64,000 bases of DNA from Cryptomeria japonica (lineage: Eukaryota; Streptophyta; Pinopsida; Cupressales; Cupressaceae), in the NCBI RefSeq assembly GCF_030272615.1, contig NC_081407.1, positions 379,512,679 to 379,576,678 on the forward strand, written 5' to 3'. Both the position numbers and the translations under genes were made by a program. This document shows positions 35,641 through 45,753 of the stretch, one piece after another; within the stretch, counting starts at the first letter, position 1, and each line of letters starts with the position of its first letter. The notes beneath the pieces were generated by a model. It was not told where the DNA came from. It made no database searches and was given only the letters and a program-made list of their open reading frames with translations.

Positions 35641-35744
35641 AGCCTTGCATTCATTCATTTTGAAAAGGTCAAATAATGAATCAGAAATCATAAATGCACT
35701 ATTTTTTGTTTAACTTATTTGCTTCATGTGCAGATATAGGAAAA

Positions 35745-35983
35745 GTAAGACAACATGTGGGTTAAAATGTGGCTCCCATGAGGGTTGAGCTCAGCATGTT
35801 GTAGATCACAGAAGATATTTATACTCCATTGCTGATGAAATGGTGTGGCTTATCAAACTTTCAAACAAATGCATTATTGCCAGGCGTGAAACTGACATAA
35901 CTCCTGCCAAATCCTCCCTCTTGCGTGATGAAATAGAGACAAAGAAAGGCTCAGAAGGTTTCAAGATGAAGGCTCAGATGTAG
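35745..35983 (+). pseudogene. Unrecognised charged ORF remnant (copy A)
   Basis: The frame contains 'YSIADEMVWLIKLSNKCIIA' and 'LLRDEIETKKGSEGFK', ending at a stop. It is conserved in frame with the longer ORF of copy B at 53,307-53,534, which suggests it was once coding. I do not recognise the family. Confidence 0.35.
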
Positions 35984-36119
35984 AACATAAGGTGCTATCG
36001 ACATAAGGTACATCAAATAAATCAGAATAGGTCCCGCTGATAAAATAAAAGGTATAGATGAAACTAAGGTATCGATGAGACATATGAGTAGTTCGTCAAG
36101 GGAGGATTTTTTCCTGAAA

Positions 36120-36617
36120 GAATAATATCAAATGAACCAAGGCGGGCCCAGGTCAAATGGCAGGTCCAAGTGGCGAGATAGGCAGATCTCATGAGCGAAC
36201 CAGTGGCTAACACACAATGACATCGTGGCAAAAGAGAGAGCCACTCAAAGAGGTTAAAGGTTGAAAGAGATCAAGAAAGATCAACAGTGATCAAGAAAGA
36301 TCTTACGGTTGTCGCTATACCATGATAGAAGGATGCATGCCAGGTTATCACTGCAACTTGGCGACAAGGTGGGCCCAGGTTGAAATGGTAGGTAAAGAGG
36401 AGGTAAATATCGAGCAGTTAATCAAATCTGATCGTCAGGCAAAAAGATCTAATGGTGATCACTCTGACGCAAGGAAAAGATGCACGTCGGGTTATCACCG
36501 CAACTTGGTGAAAAGGTGGGTCCAAGTCTAGTGGCAGGTTGAGATGACGTTCAAGATGGTAGACAAGGTGGACCCGTAAGCTAACCAGAGGATGAGACAT
36601 GGCACATACAAAGAGAG
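36120..36617 (+). repeat. Degenerate ~200-260-bp repeats, left of Copia (copy A)
   Basis: Recurring phrases are 'gtcgctataccatgat.gaa', 'ggttatcac.gcaacttgg', 'gacaaggtgggcccaggt' and 'aaccag.gg.t.a.acatgg'. The same phrases recur at 44,244-44,640 and 53,690-55,200. The GC content is higher than in the surroundings. The ORFs on both strands here (36,322-36,531 and 36,418-36,690) are repeat translations. Confidence 0.65.
36613..36617 (+). other. Target-site duplication, left (GAGAG)
   Basis: GAGAG directly precedes the outer edge of the left LTR and is repeated at 44,239-44,243. Five bases is the normal duplication length for Copia integrase. Confidence 0.9.
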
Positions 36618-38141
36618 TGATAGTTCTGATACTTAATGTTAAGTACAGATGCCAAGCTAATAAGATGAGAAGGGGGGGTGAATCATACAACCATAATCTT
36701 CCATAAAAACAACAGGTTCAACCTCAGTAACATATACTTCAGTAATATAACCAAAACTGCTAAACATGCAAACTCAAAAGCATATAAACATCATAAAACT
36801 CATAATACCAGATTTAACGTGGAAACCCAAATAGGGAAAAACCACTGTAGGATTTCAAACCCACTAAGAAATATACTCTTCTAGAGTATGCTCGGTTAAA
36901 AGCAAATCCTATTAAAGATTACAAACACATTGCTAGATGTGACCCGGTTAAGGGATTTCCCTCAAATCTGTTAGCATCTTCACCTTGTTAGAAGTGACCT
37001 TGTAAAAGGATTTCAAACATTCAATCAGAATGTCACCTTGCTAGAGGGTTTTACAAATAAGACTGTTAAGTCCACTCGGTTAAGAGATTTTCCATTACTT
37101 CACAAAATAAAAGTAATAAAAATCTATTTGCAACTTCACATATAAAATGCTAAAGTAGATTCTTATTTTCTCATTACAATCTAGACATAGAACTTTGTCT
37201 TGTCAATCTGCTAGGCTCTATACTCTGTCATTCAAACAGGTCTTCAAGCTTTAGTACTCAGTAATCACTATGTAGCATCCCTGTGCATACACTTGCCCAC
37301 ATCCATTGTTTATCAACAGTTCCTTATTTATAAACAATTTGCCAATTGCTTAATCTCCTTGATCACATTTCCCATGATCAATCATAGCCATCAGATCTTC
37401 AATCTTGACTAGGTTCAATGTATCCTTCGATCTGAAATTTTTTTACCCGCCTTGGAACTTGCATACATTTCTTGGAACTTGTGCTAGGGTATTGTGGTTC
37501 AATCTAAGCTATAGATCTTCATGCCGATTTTCCTTTACCATAGATTCTTTAACAAACTTCATGCACGGCATACCAGTCATTTAATCAGTTCCAGCTCAAC
37601 AGCTTCCTTCATTAAATAATGCTTATATTCATTTAATGCATTCTATTACTACTCGGTTGCAACTTGGTAAATACTAAACTTCACTTGGTAGACATTCTAC
37701 CTTCATTAACCGATAGTGATAACCTTAGGGTTTACCGACTAGGTTCCTTAGGGTTTACCAACTAGGCTCTTTTGCTTGGTAACATAGTATAGTATTAACC
37801 TTACAATCAATAACATATGTAGGATATCAAAATAATCTAAACATCATGATCTCATCATTGTCTAACTCGGTAATAGTTGCCCATTGAATAACTCATTCCT
37901 CTCCTTATTCATCACATTCCGTCTATGTCTTTTACCGACATCTTTATACTCATCAAATCATACTTCTTAAGATATGGCAACATCATACTGAATTAGAAAA
38001 TCAATTTCTTGACATCAATGACAAAATAATAATATTAAGATAGTAAACATCCTTGATCAGTTATATCCATAATCATCAACAACCTTCTCAATATCCTAAT
38101 GAAATGCCAACAATCTCTCCTTATCTGTTATAATGCCAACA
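36618..38141 (-). repeat. 3' LTR of Copia element
   Basis: 1,524 bp, in element orientation TGTTGGCATTATAACAG to AACTATCA, with standard TG...CA ends. It is about 43 bp longer than the other LTR, owing to small indels such as a repeated 'cttggaacttg' near 37,450 and a 'gggtttacc' duplication near 37,750. The LTRs carry 'aacgtgga.acccaaataggg', a segment common in plant Copia LTRs. The 68-aa ORF here is not a gene. Confidence 0.95.
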
Positions 38142-38156
38142 ATCTCCCTCTTTGGC
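38142..38156 (-). promoter_or_regulatory. Polypurine tract
   Basis: On the minus strand GCCAAAGAGGGAGAT lies directly before the 3' LTR. This is the usual site where plus-strand DNA synthesis starts in LTR elements. Confidence 0.85.
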
Positions 38157-38528
38157 ATTGATGGAAAAACCAATTGATTTGACCTGATTGATTCGGATTC
38201 CTGTGAGATTCTAAAATTCTAAAATGCTCTCCCCCTATTATCAGACTTCTCCCCCATATATTAGTCTTCTCCTCTTCTCTTCAGTCTTCTCTCCCTTTGA
38301 CAACAATGCCAAAAAGTAAAGAATGAAAACATAATTTCTTCTTGTATGAAGTGATTTCCTACTATTATGTGTCAACTTAGTCTCGGTCAGAGCATTTTGT
38401 CTTCAATTTTTTGTTCCCTATATTGTTTCCTATACACCTTTAGAAAACATCCTAAAGTGTGTAAATCAGCATCAACTCCTAAAAGATATTCTGTAGAGTC
38501 ATCGAATTGATGCTTTCATCGAACTCAG

Positions 38529-39290
38529 TCAATGAATAGAAGATAGGGGTAGGACCCCTAACTTACTTCGGAGATACTCAAAATTGTCCCTTGGTAGTGG
38601 CTTGGTGAAGATATCTGCTATTTGTTCCTTTGTGCTAACATATTCCAACACCACTTTCTTCTCTTGAGCTTCTTCTCTAAGATAATGATATTTGGTAGAG
38701 ATGTGCTTAGTCTTATAGTGCATAACAAGATTCTTTGAAATGTTAATGGCACTAGTATTATCATAGAATATAGTGTTTGGCTAGGTAACTTTCTCATTTA
38801 TACCACCCAACAGTTGTTTGATCCATGCTATGATGGTACAATTCAATGCTACAGCAATGTATTCAACTTCTGCTATTGACTGTGAAACACATCCTTGTTT
38901 CTTGCTAAGCCAACTCACTAGTCTTTCTCCTAAAAAGAAATCTCCTCCACTTGTACTTTTTCTGTCATCAATGTTGCCTACCCAATCAGCATCAGTATAA
39001 ACTTTTAAATCAAAATCATTTCCTTTCTAATAAACTAAGCCATAATCCTCAGTGCCTTCCAGGTATCTGAAAATTCTCTTGATTGCTGTCAAGTGTGTTT
39101 CCTTGGGATCTGTAGAGAATCTTGCAACTATATCTGGTCTACTATGAACAACATATTGTAGCTTTCCAATCATGGATCGGTAAAGTGTCTCATCAACAGA
39201 TGCAGATTCATCATTCTTTGATAATTTACAATTGATAGTCATAGGAGTACTTACTAGTTTTGAATCCTCCATTCCAAATTTCTTCAAGAT
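38529..39290 (-). pseudogene. Copia RNase H and C-terminal pol region
   Basis: From 5' to 3' on the minus strand it reads 'KKFGMEDSKLVSTPM', 'YRSMIGKLQYVVHSRPDI', 'HLTAIKRIFRYLEGT' and, after a gap with stops, 'KTKHISTKYHYLREE', 'VSTKEQIADIFTKPL' and 'LRSKLGV'. These are standard markers of the end of a Copia pol polyprotein. The RNase H catalytic part between them (39,026-38,724) is interrupted by stops. Confidence 0.9.
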
Positions 39291-39309
39291 CTCCTTTATG
39301 TACTTGGAT

Positions 39310-40100
39310 TAAGTAATGAAAATCTCATTTTTCATTTGCAGTATCTGTAAACCTATAAAATACTTTATCGCACTGATTAATGACATCTCAAATTCTTTTC
39401 TCATTTCATTTTCAAAGTTCTTTCATAGAGAGTCATTTCCACAAAAGATAATATCATCAACAAATATGGCTGAGATCAGTATTCCATTTTCATCATTCTT
39501 CATGTACATATTATTGTTTTCACTTGTTCTTATAAAACTAATCTTGATTAAATAAGAGTGCAATCTTTCATACCATGCTCTAGGTGCTTGTTTCAAACCA
39601 TATAAAGCTTTGTTCAATTTACATACCTAATCTTTATTCTTGTCTTCAACAAATCCTTCAGGTTGTTCAATAAAAACTTCTTCTTCTAATATACCATTCA
39701 AAAATGTAGATTTGACATTCATTTGATATACCTTGAAATTATTGTAAGTAGCATATGCCAACAATGTTCTTACTCCTTTAAGTCTAGCCATAGGTGCAAA
39801 AGTTTCACCATAATCAATTCCTTCTTCTTGGGTATAACCTTTGCAAACTAGTCTTGCTTTATTTCGAATGACCTCACCTTTTTCATTCAGCTTGTTTCTG
39901 AAAATCCACTTTGTACCAATTATATTTTTGTCCTTCGATCTTGGGACCAGTGTCCATGTGCCATTTTTTTTGATTTGATCAATCTCTTCTGTCATAGCAT
40001 TTATCCAATCTTCACTGTTAAATGCCTCTTTCACTATTCTCGATTCAAATTCAGATATCAGACATGTGTCCTGTCTCAGTTTGTTCCTTGTCATCACTGG
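39310..40100 (-). pseudogene. Copia reverse transcriptase (RVT_2)
   Basis: Visible motifs are 'WINAMTEEIDQIKKNGTWTL', 'IIGTKWIFRNKLNEKGEV', 'ARLVCKGYTQEEGIDYGETF', 'FLNGILEEEVFIEQPEGF', 'LNKALYGLKQAPRAWYERLH' and 'FVDDIIF'. The DD pair of the active site is kept. The first catalytic Asp, usually in 'MDVKSAFLNG', is Asn here ('MNVKSTFLNG'). A TAG stop at about 39,626 sits where the family has Gln, and a TGA lies near 39,420. The enzyme encoded here would be inactive. Confidence 0.95.
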
Positions 40101-40194
40101 ATCATCTTTACCTCCTATAATCTGACTTGATGCATGATGTCTTCTGACATACTTGGCTAATACAGGCTCGGTAGGCTCTGTATGATCTTCTTCA

Positions 40195-40527
40195 TCACTC
40201 GATAACTAGAATATTCTCTTCATTTTCTTCAACAGTTTTCTCGGTAAGACTTGTCAGTTGAACATAGACAAATTCATCATAATCTTCTAGTTCTTTGGAA
40301 TTTCCTTCATCATTTCTTTCTGCAAATTCATCAATTTTCACATTTGCACTTTCTACTAATTTGTTAGATGATTTGATCAAACATTTAAATGCTTTGCTTC
40401 TAGAAGAATAACCAAGAAATGTTCCTTCTTCACTTTTCTAATCAAACTTACCATTTCTATCATCTTTGTGTACATAGCATCTACTTCCAAAGATTTTGAG
40501 GTAACTTACATTAGGTTTCTTATCATA
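40195..40527 (-). pseudogene. Copia integrase-RT linker region
   Basis: This acidic, Glu/Asn/Ser-rich linker of the polyprotein contains 'KDDRNGKFD', stop, 'KSEEGTFLGYSSRSKAFKC', which is the usual end of the integrase region before the RT. A TAG at about 40,527 replaces what is normally Trp in 'PYE(I/L)W'. Further stops are near 40,440 and 40,205. Confidence 0.8.
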
Positions 40528-41302
40528 CTAGATCTCATATGGTGTCTTCAAATTTCCTTTCTTTAGTTGTACTCGGTTCAGGGTGTAAACTGTTGTGCTT
40601 GTTGCTTCTCTCCAAAATGTTTGTGGCACTTTCTTTTCAATCATCCGGGTTCTGGCACAATCCACAATAGATTTGTTTCTTCTCTCAGCTATTCCATTTT
40701 GTTGTGGAGTTCTCGGTGCAGAGACTTGTCTTTCAATACCATGATCATTGCAATATAAGTTGAACTCATCAGATGTGAACTCTCCTCCTCTATCTGATCT
40801 AAGACATTTCAGTTGTCTTCTTGTTTCATTTTCAACTCTTGCCTTGTACCATTTAAACATTTGAAAAGCTTCTGATTTTTATTTTAAAAACATAACTGAC
40901 ATCATCCTTGAATAATCATCCACAAATAATATGAAATATTTATCCCCATAATAACTTTGAACTTTCATAGGACCACAAAGATCAGTGTGCACAAGATCTA
41001 AAATTCCCTTAGAAGTGTAGGACTTACTTGTAAAGCTTGATCTTGTCATCTTACCCATCTGGCATCCTCGACACATAGCATTCTCAGGTTTTTCAAGACT
41101 TGGTAGACCTCTTACTTGGTGCTTCTTGCTTATCTTGATCAGATTATCAAAATTTACATGACAAAACCTTTTATGCCATAACCAAGTATCATCTATCTTT
41201 GCATACAGACACTTATTCCGAGTTGAGTCAAGGTGAAATGTGTTACCTTTTGTTTGTGTCCCAGTAGCAGCTAACTTTCCATGCTTGTCATGAACTTTGA
41301 CA
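40528..41302 (-). pseudogene. Copia integrase
   Basis: The N-terminal zinc-binding part shows H-x4-H in 'WLWHKRFCHVNFDNL' and CxxC in 'MCRGCQMGKM'. The catalytic core has 'LVHTDLCGPM', 'FVDDYSR', 'CLRSDRGGEFTSDEF' and 'APRTPQQNGIAERRNKSI', with the two Asp and the Glu of the DDE triad in place. Stops at 41,302 (TGA) and about 40,876 (TAA) break the frame. Intact integrase inserts the element DNA with a 5-bp staggered cut, consistent with the GAGAG duplication. Confidence 0.95.
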
Positions 41303-41304
41303 AT

Positions 41305-41640
41305 TCATTTCTGAAATTCTATTTGGTAACCTGTGTTGTTTAGCTGTGCTACACTCAACAAATTATATTTCAAACCTTCAACCCAATAAACATCATTACA
41401 TTTTGCATTGTCAAAAAGTGTTATAGATCCTTTACCTTTTACCGGACATGGTGCATCATTACCAAATCTTACATAACCTCCATCATAATCTTCTAACATA
41501 ATAAACTTGTGTTTATCACCTGTCATGTGATGTGAGCATCCACTATCTATGATCCAAGAATCATTAGTATTTATGTGAGATATTAGGGCTTTTTCTTCAT
41601 ACCTTTCTTCATCTAATCCATCTTTGATAGCCACATAAAC
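41305..41640 (-). pseudogene. Copia protease (aspartic)
   Basis: 'SWIIDSGCSHHMTG' contains the D-S-G active-site signature of Copia proteases. 'VKGKGSI', 'VYWVEGLKYNLLSVAQL' and 'GYQIEF' follow as usual. The frame is open for 109 codons and stops just before the integrase zinc finger. Confidence 0.95.
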
Positions 41641-41769
41641 TACTTCCTCTGTATCACTTTCATCTGATTTATCATCATTGGATTCCTCATCAGCTATTAA
41701 GCATGACTTTCTATCTCTTCATTTGAAGTCTCGATGTCCTCTGTAATGATTATCTTTCTGTCTGTCATC

Positions 41770-42712
41770 TCAGTAATCTCTCTTTTCAGTAGAATCTTTG
41801 TCAAGACAGTTAGAAGCTATATGTCCTATCTTATCACAATTGAAACATTTCAAAGGTAGTTTTCCTTTATACTTACCTTTGCCTCTCGATAACCTTTTGG
41901 CTAATAGTGCTTCAAACTCTTCTTGCTTTCTGATTTCCTCATACAATTTGTGTACTTCTTCCATATTTTTGTGAAATCTTTCACTTGCTCCACTGTGATC
42001 CCCTTTAGTGTACTTACTCATTCTATCATTGTAATCATCAGATTCACCAATATGAAAAGAACTAAATGTAGATTCAACTTTATTTACTGATGAACCACTG
42101 TTATCAAAATTACTTAACTCAAATGCGTAGCTTACCAATAGTAGCATCTAAAGAAACTGGCATATTGGGTACAAACCTTAGTTCATTGATTGCAGAGACT
42201 CAAATTGCATAAGCTGGTAGAAGGGTTCTTAACAACTTACTTGTTATATCCTTTTCTTTAATAGTTCCACCTGCTCCTTTGATTTGATTGACAATTTCCT
42301 TTAGTCTTGTATTGTACTAGGTTATGTTCTCACCTTCATTCATCCTCATAGATTCAAGTTGTCCTCTTAGACTGTCCACTTTTTCTCTTTGAACATGTTC
42401 ATCACCGCCATACATAGATATGAGCTTGTCCCATATTGCCTTTGCATCATTGCATCCTTCTAGATCATTAAACTCTGAGTCAGTCAATGCAGATGTTATT
42501 TCAATCATTACTTGGATATGTTCTTTCTTTTCTTTTATCTCTTCCATTGTCAATGGATAGGTGCTCGGTGTAATGAAATCATTCTCCAGATAATATACAG
42601 CATATTCTCCAACTCCTGATAGGTGCAGCTTCATCCTTTTCTGCCATGTAGAGAAACTTGACTTGTTTAGCTTTGGTGCATCCCTCTTATACATCTTTGG
42701 ATCTTTTCTCAA
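41770..42712 (-). pseudogene. Copia gag (nucleocapsid)
   Basis: The start at 42,712 lies 32 bp inside the primer-binding site. It reads 'FSTWQKRMKLHL', 'AKAIWDKLISMYGGDE' and 'LRGQLESMRMNEGE' (UBN2-type gag). A TAG at about 42,312 sits at a Gln position, a TGA near 42,200 and a frameshift near 42,140. The C-terminal zinc knuckle CFNCDKIGHIASNC (CX2CX4HX4C) is intact at about 41,800-41,845. Confidence 0.95.
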
Positions 42713-42743
42713 GTACCTTTAAACTTTTCTTCTAGAGTCCAAA

Positions 42744-42755
42744 GCTCTGATACCA
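42744..42755 (-). promoter_or_regulatory. Primer-binding site, initiator-Met tRNA
   Basis: On the minus strand TGGTATCAGAGC lies 2 bp inside the 5' LTR. It is complementary to the 3' end of plant initiator methionine tRNA, the usual primer of Copia elements. Confidence 0.95.
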
Positions 42756-42757
42756 AT

Positions 42758-44238
42758 TGATAGTTATGATACTTAATGTTAATTATAGATGCCAAGCTAA
42801 TAAGATGAGAGGGGGGGTTGAATCATACAACCTTAATCTTCCATAAAAACAATAGATTCAACCTTAGTAACATATACTTCAGTAATATAACCAAAACTAC
42901 TAAACATGCAAACTCAAAAGCATATAAACATCATAAAACTCATAACACTAGATTTAACGTGGACACCCAAATAGGGAAAAACCACTATGGGATTTTGGAC
43001 CCACTAAGAAATATAGTCTTTGAGAGTATGCTCGGTTAAAAGCAAATCCTATTAAAGATTACAAACACATTACTAGATGTGACCCGATTAAGGGATTTCC
43101 CTCAGATCTGTTAGGATCTTCACCTTGTTAGAAGTGACCTTGTTAAAGGATTTCAAACATTCAATCAGAATGTCACCTTGCTAGAGGGTTTTACAAATAA
43201 GACTGTTAAGTCCATTCAGTTAAGAGATTTTTTGTTACTTCACAAAATAACAGTAATAAAAATCTATCTGCAACTTCACATCTAAAATGCTAAAGAAGAT
43301 TCTTATTTGCTCATTACAATCTAGACATAAAACATTGTCTTGTCCATCTGCTGGGCTCTATACTCTATTATTCAAACAGGTCTTCAAGCTTTAGTGCTCG
43401 GTAATCACTATGTAGCATCCCTATGCATACACTTGCCCGCATCCATTGTTTATCAATAGTTCCTTATTTATAAACAATTTGCCAACTACTTAATCTCCTT
43501 GATCACATTTCCCATGATCAATCATAGCCATCAGATCTTCAATCTTGACTAGGTTCAATGTATCCTTCGATCTGAAAATGTTTTACCCCATCTTGGAACT
43601 TGTGCTAGGGTATTGCGGTTCAATCTGAGCTGTAGATCTTCCTGCCGATTTTCCTTTACCATAGATTCTTTAACAAACTTCATGCATGGCATACCAATCA
43701 TTTAATCAGTTCCATCTCATCAGCTTCCTTCATTAAATAATGCTTATATTAATTTAATGCATTCTATTACTACTGGTTGCAACTCGGTAAATACTAAACT
43801 TCACTCGGTAAACATTATGCTTTCATTAACCGATGGCAATAACCTTAGGGTTTACCAACTAAGTTCTTTTGCTCGGTAACATAGTATAGTATTATCCTTA
43901 CAATCAATAACATATGTAGGATATCAAAACAATCTAAACATCATGATCTCATCATTGTCTAACTTGGTAATAGTTGCCCATTGAATAGCTTATTCCTCCC
44001 CTTATTCATCACATTATGTCTGTGTCTTTTACTGACATCTTTATACTCATCAAATCATACTTCTTAAGATATGGCAACATCATACTGAATTATAAAATCA
44101 ATTTCTTGACATCAATGACAAAATAATAATATTAAGATAGTAAACATCCTTGATCAGTTATATCCATAATCATCAACAACCTTCTCAATATCCTAATGAA
44201 ATGCCAACAATCTCTCCTTTTTTGTTATAATGCCAATA
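42758..44238 (-). repeat. 5' LTR of Copia element
   Basis: 1,481 bp, similar throughout to 36,618-38,141. Its outermost dinucleotide has decayed from CA to TA on the plus strand ('gccaata'), where the other LTR has 'gccaaca'. Expected LTR promoter elements were not located individually. Confidence 0.95.
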
Positions 44239-44243
44239 GAGAG
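44239..44243 (+). other. Target-site duplication, right (GAGAG)
   Basis: It matches the five bases before 36,618. Copy B has the single undisturbed sequence 'aagagataaag' at 54,739-54,749. Confidence 0.9.
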
Positions 44244-44640
44244 AAACTCATAAGAGATAAATGGTGTGCAAGTTCCTGAGGATCTAGCGGTTGTCCCTAT
44301 ACCGTGATGAAAATTCATCCGAACGTTAAATTTGTGGACTTAGCGACAAGGAAAGGCTAAGGTCTGATAGTGGGTCCGACCATGCTGAGGTAATGTTGAA
44401 ATGGTAGATAGGTGGCACCTTGGTGGTGACCATAGACAAACCAAGAAGTGACAAGCGACAGAAAAGAGCATCTTAGGCAAGTTAAAGCTTGAGCAGGTCC
44501 AAGGAGGATCGAGCAAGTCTGTGATGATCCGACGGCTATCGCTAAGGCGCAATGAGAATTTGCTTGCCTAGTTATCATCAAGACTTGAAGACAAGGTGAG
44601 CCCAAGAAGAGATGGGTCCGGTCTAAAGCATTGAAGGTTT
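44244..44640 (+). repeat. Degenerate ~200-260-bp repeats, right of Copia (copy A)
   Basis: This continues the repeat field of 36,120-36,617. It matches 54,746-55,130 in copy B, including 'gataaatggtgtgcaagttcc' and 'gatgaaaattcatc'. The minus-strand ORFs at 44,340-44,605 are repeat translations. Confidence 0.7.
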
Positions 44641-45753
44641 CATTTCATACAACATCAGCTAGAGTCCTTTTTTGGGGGCATTAGATATATTTTACAGTAT
44701 TATGCATGAGTTTTTATGCCATTTTTGGCCAAATTCACCCGAGGCTTTTTCTCACACAGATCTTTCTTTTTTTAGGGTTTTTGGAGGAGATATTCATCAT
44801 GATATCTATATATTCTCTCTCTCTCCTTTTTCCCTCTGGTTCTTTCTTTTTTGCATACACATTTTTGCAAAAAAAGCATTGTAGCTCAACAGTATTTGAG
44901 TTTTATAACAACAACAACACTCCTTTATTTTTTCAATAATATAGCAATAGATTTCCTTCTTGATACTTCTTATCTAGTGTTGAATGAAATATATTGATGA
45001 TTTTTCTATGATTTATTATTTGAATCCTTTGATGTTGTCTCTTTCAAGCAGTATTATTCTAGGAGGATACATGGTTAATGTAGGTTATAGATTATGTAAT
45101 ATGATTTTGATAGGTTTGGAGTTGTGAAGATAGTTTATTTTCCTTCAAATAGGCTTTCTAATCATGATCTTTCTATGAAATATTTATGTATTCACATGTT
45201 TAGTTGAGTTGTGAAGTAATCAGGATTATTTGTTGAAGGTTTTGTGGTTTAAGCAGGTTGCAAATCTCAGATAGGATATTCAGTGCATCACCTCCATTAG
45301 AATAGGTTTTCATTACATGCAAGCTTTCTATCCTTTTTCATATCAAAATTATTTACAAGAGATTCACCAAATAGGAAGCTGATCTGATCTCTGGAGATTC
45401 ACCTTCACTTTGAGCAACCCACAGGCTCAAAGTTGTTTCCATGTTTCACCGGATTACTTGGTTTCACAGTTAGCATCACGGGTGCAATCCTCAGTGACAA
45501 CAATGATTTCACCCACTTGCGGTAATCAATGAATTTTAATCATGATTTGATTGAGTTGTTGGGGAAACGATTTCCTTTTGTTTTCCCTATGCGAAGATCT
45601 AGAAACTTTCCTTGTGTCTGCATTTTTTGTCTAATTGTGTGGCCCATTTCCTGCTACTGGTCGGAGACTTTTCTGGTGTGGCCCATTTCCTGCTACTGTT
45701 TAGAGACTTCTCTGGTGCGACCCATTTCCTATTGTTTGGTGACCTAGATCATT
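44641..45753 (+). other. T-rich leader-like region with 39-bp repeats (copy A)
   Basis: It matches 55,640-56,758 in copy B. The sequence is T-rich with pyrimidine tracts ('tctctctctctcc' near 44,815) and resembles a retroelement LTR/leader (for example 'gagattcaccttcactttga' and 'cctcagtgacaacaa' near 45,384-45,506). ORFs at 44,672-44,939 and 45,529-45,794 are not supported as genes. Confidence 0.4.
45640..45747 (+). repeat. 39-bp tandem repeat, ~2.7 units (copy A)
   Basis: Units start at 45,640, 45,679 and 45,718 with 'tggcccatttcctgctactg' and 'ggagacttttctggt'. In one frame this gives a 13-residue repeat (VWPISCY...). The same units occur in copy B from about 56,645. They lie directly before the ATG of the coiled-coil ORF. 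Confidence 0.8.

Larger units (their letters stand above)
36618..44238 (-). mobile_element. Ty1/Copia LTR retrotransposon, nearly full-length, degenerate
   Basis: A 7.6-kb element is inserted in copy A and read on the minus strand. From 5' to 3' it has LTR (44,238-42,758), primer-binding site, gag, protease, integrase, reverse transcriptase, RNase H, polypurine tract and LTR (38,141-36,618). The order PR-INT-RT-RH identifies Copia. It is flanked by GAGAG on both sides. The homologous site in copy B (54,741-54,745) is empty. Pol and gag carry many stops and a frameshift, so the element is not autonomous. By hand count the first ~400 bp of the two LTRs differ at roughly 28 positions. Confidence 0.95.

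Noticed and set aside
36322-36884. Small ORFs at the left Copia edge
   Set aside because: They lie in the degenerate repeat field or in the LTR, and the equivalents in other copies are not conserved as proteins.
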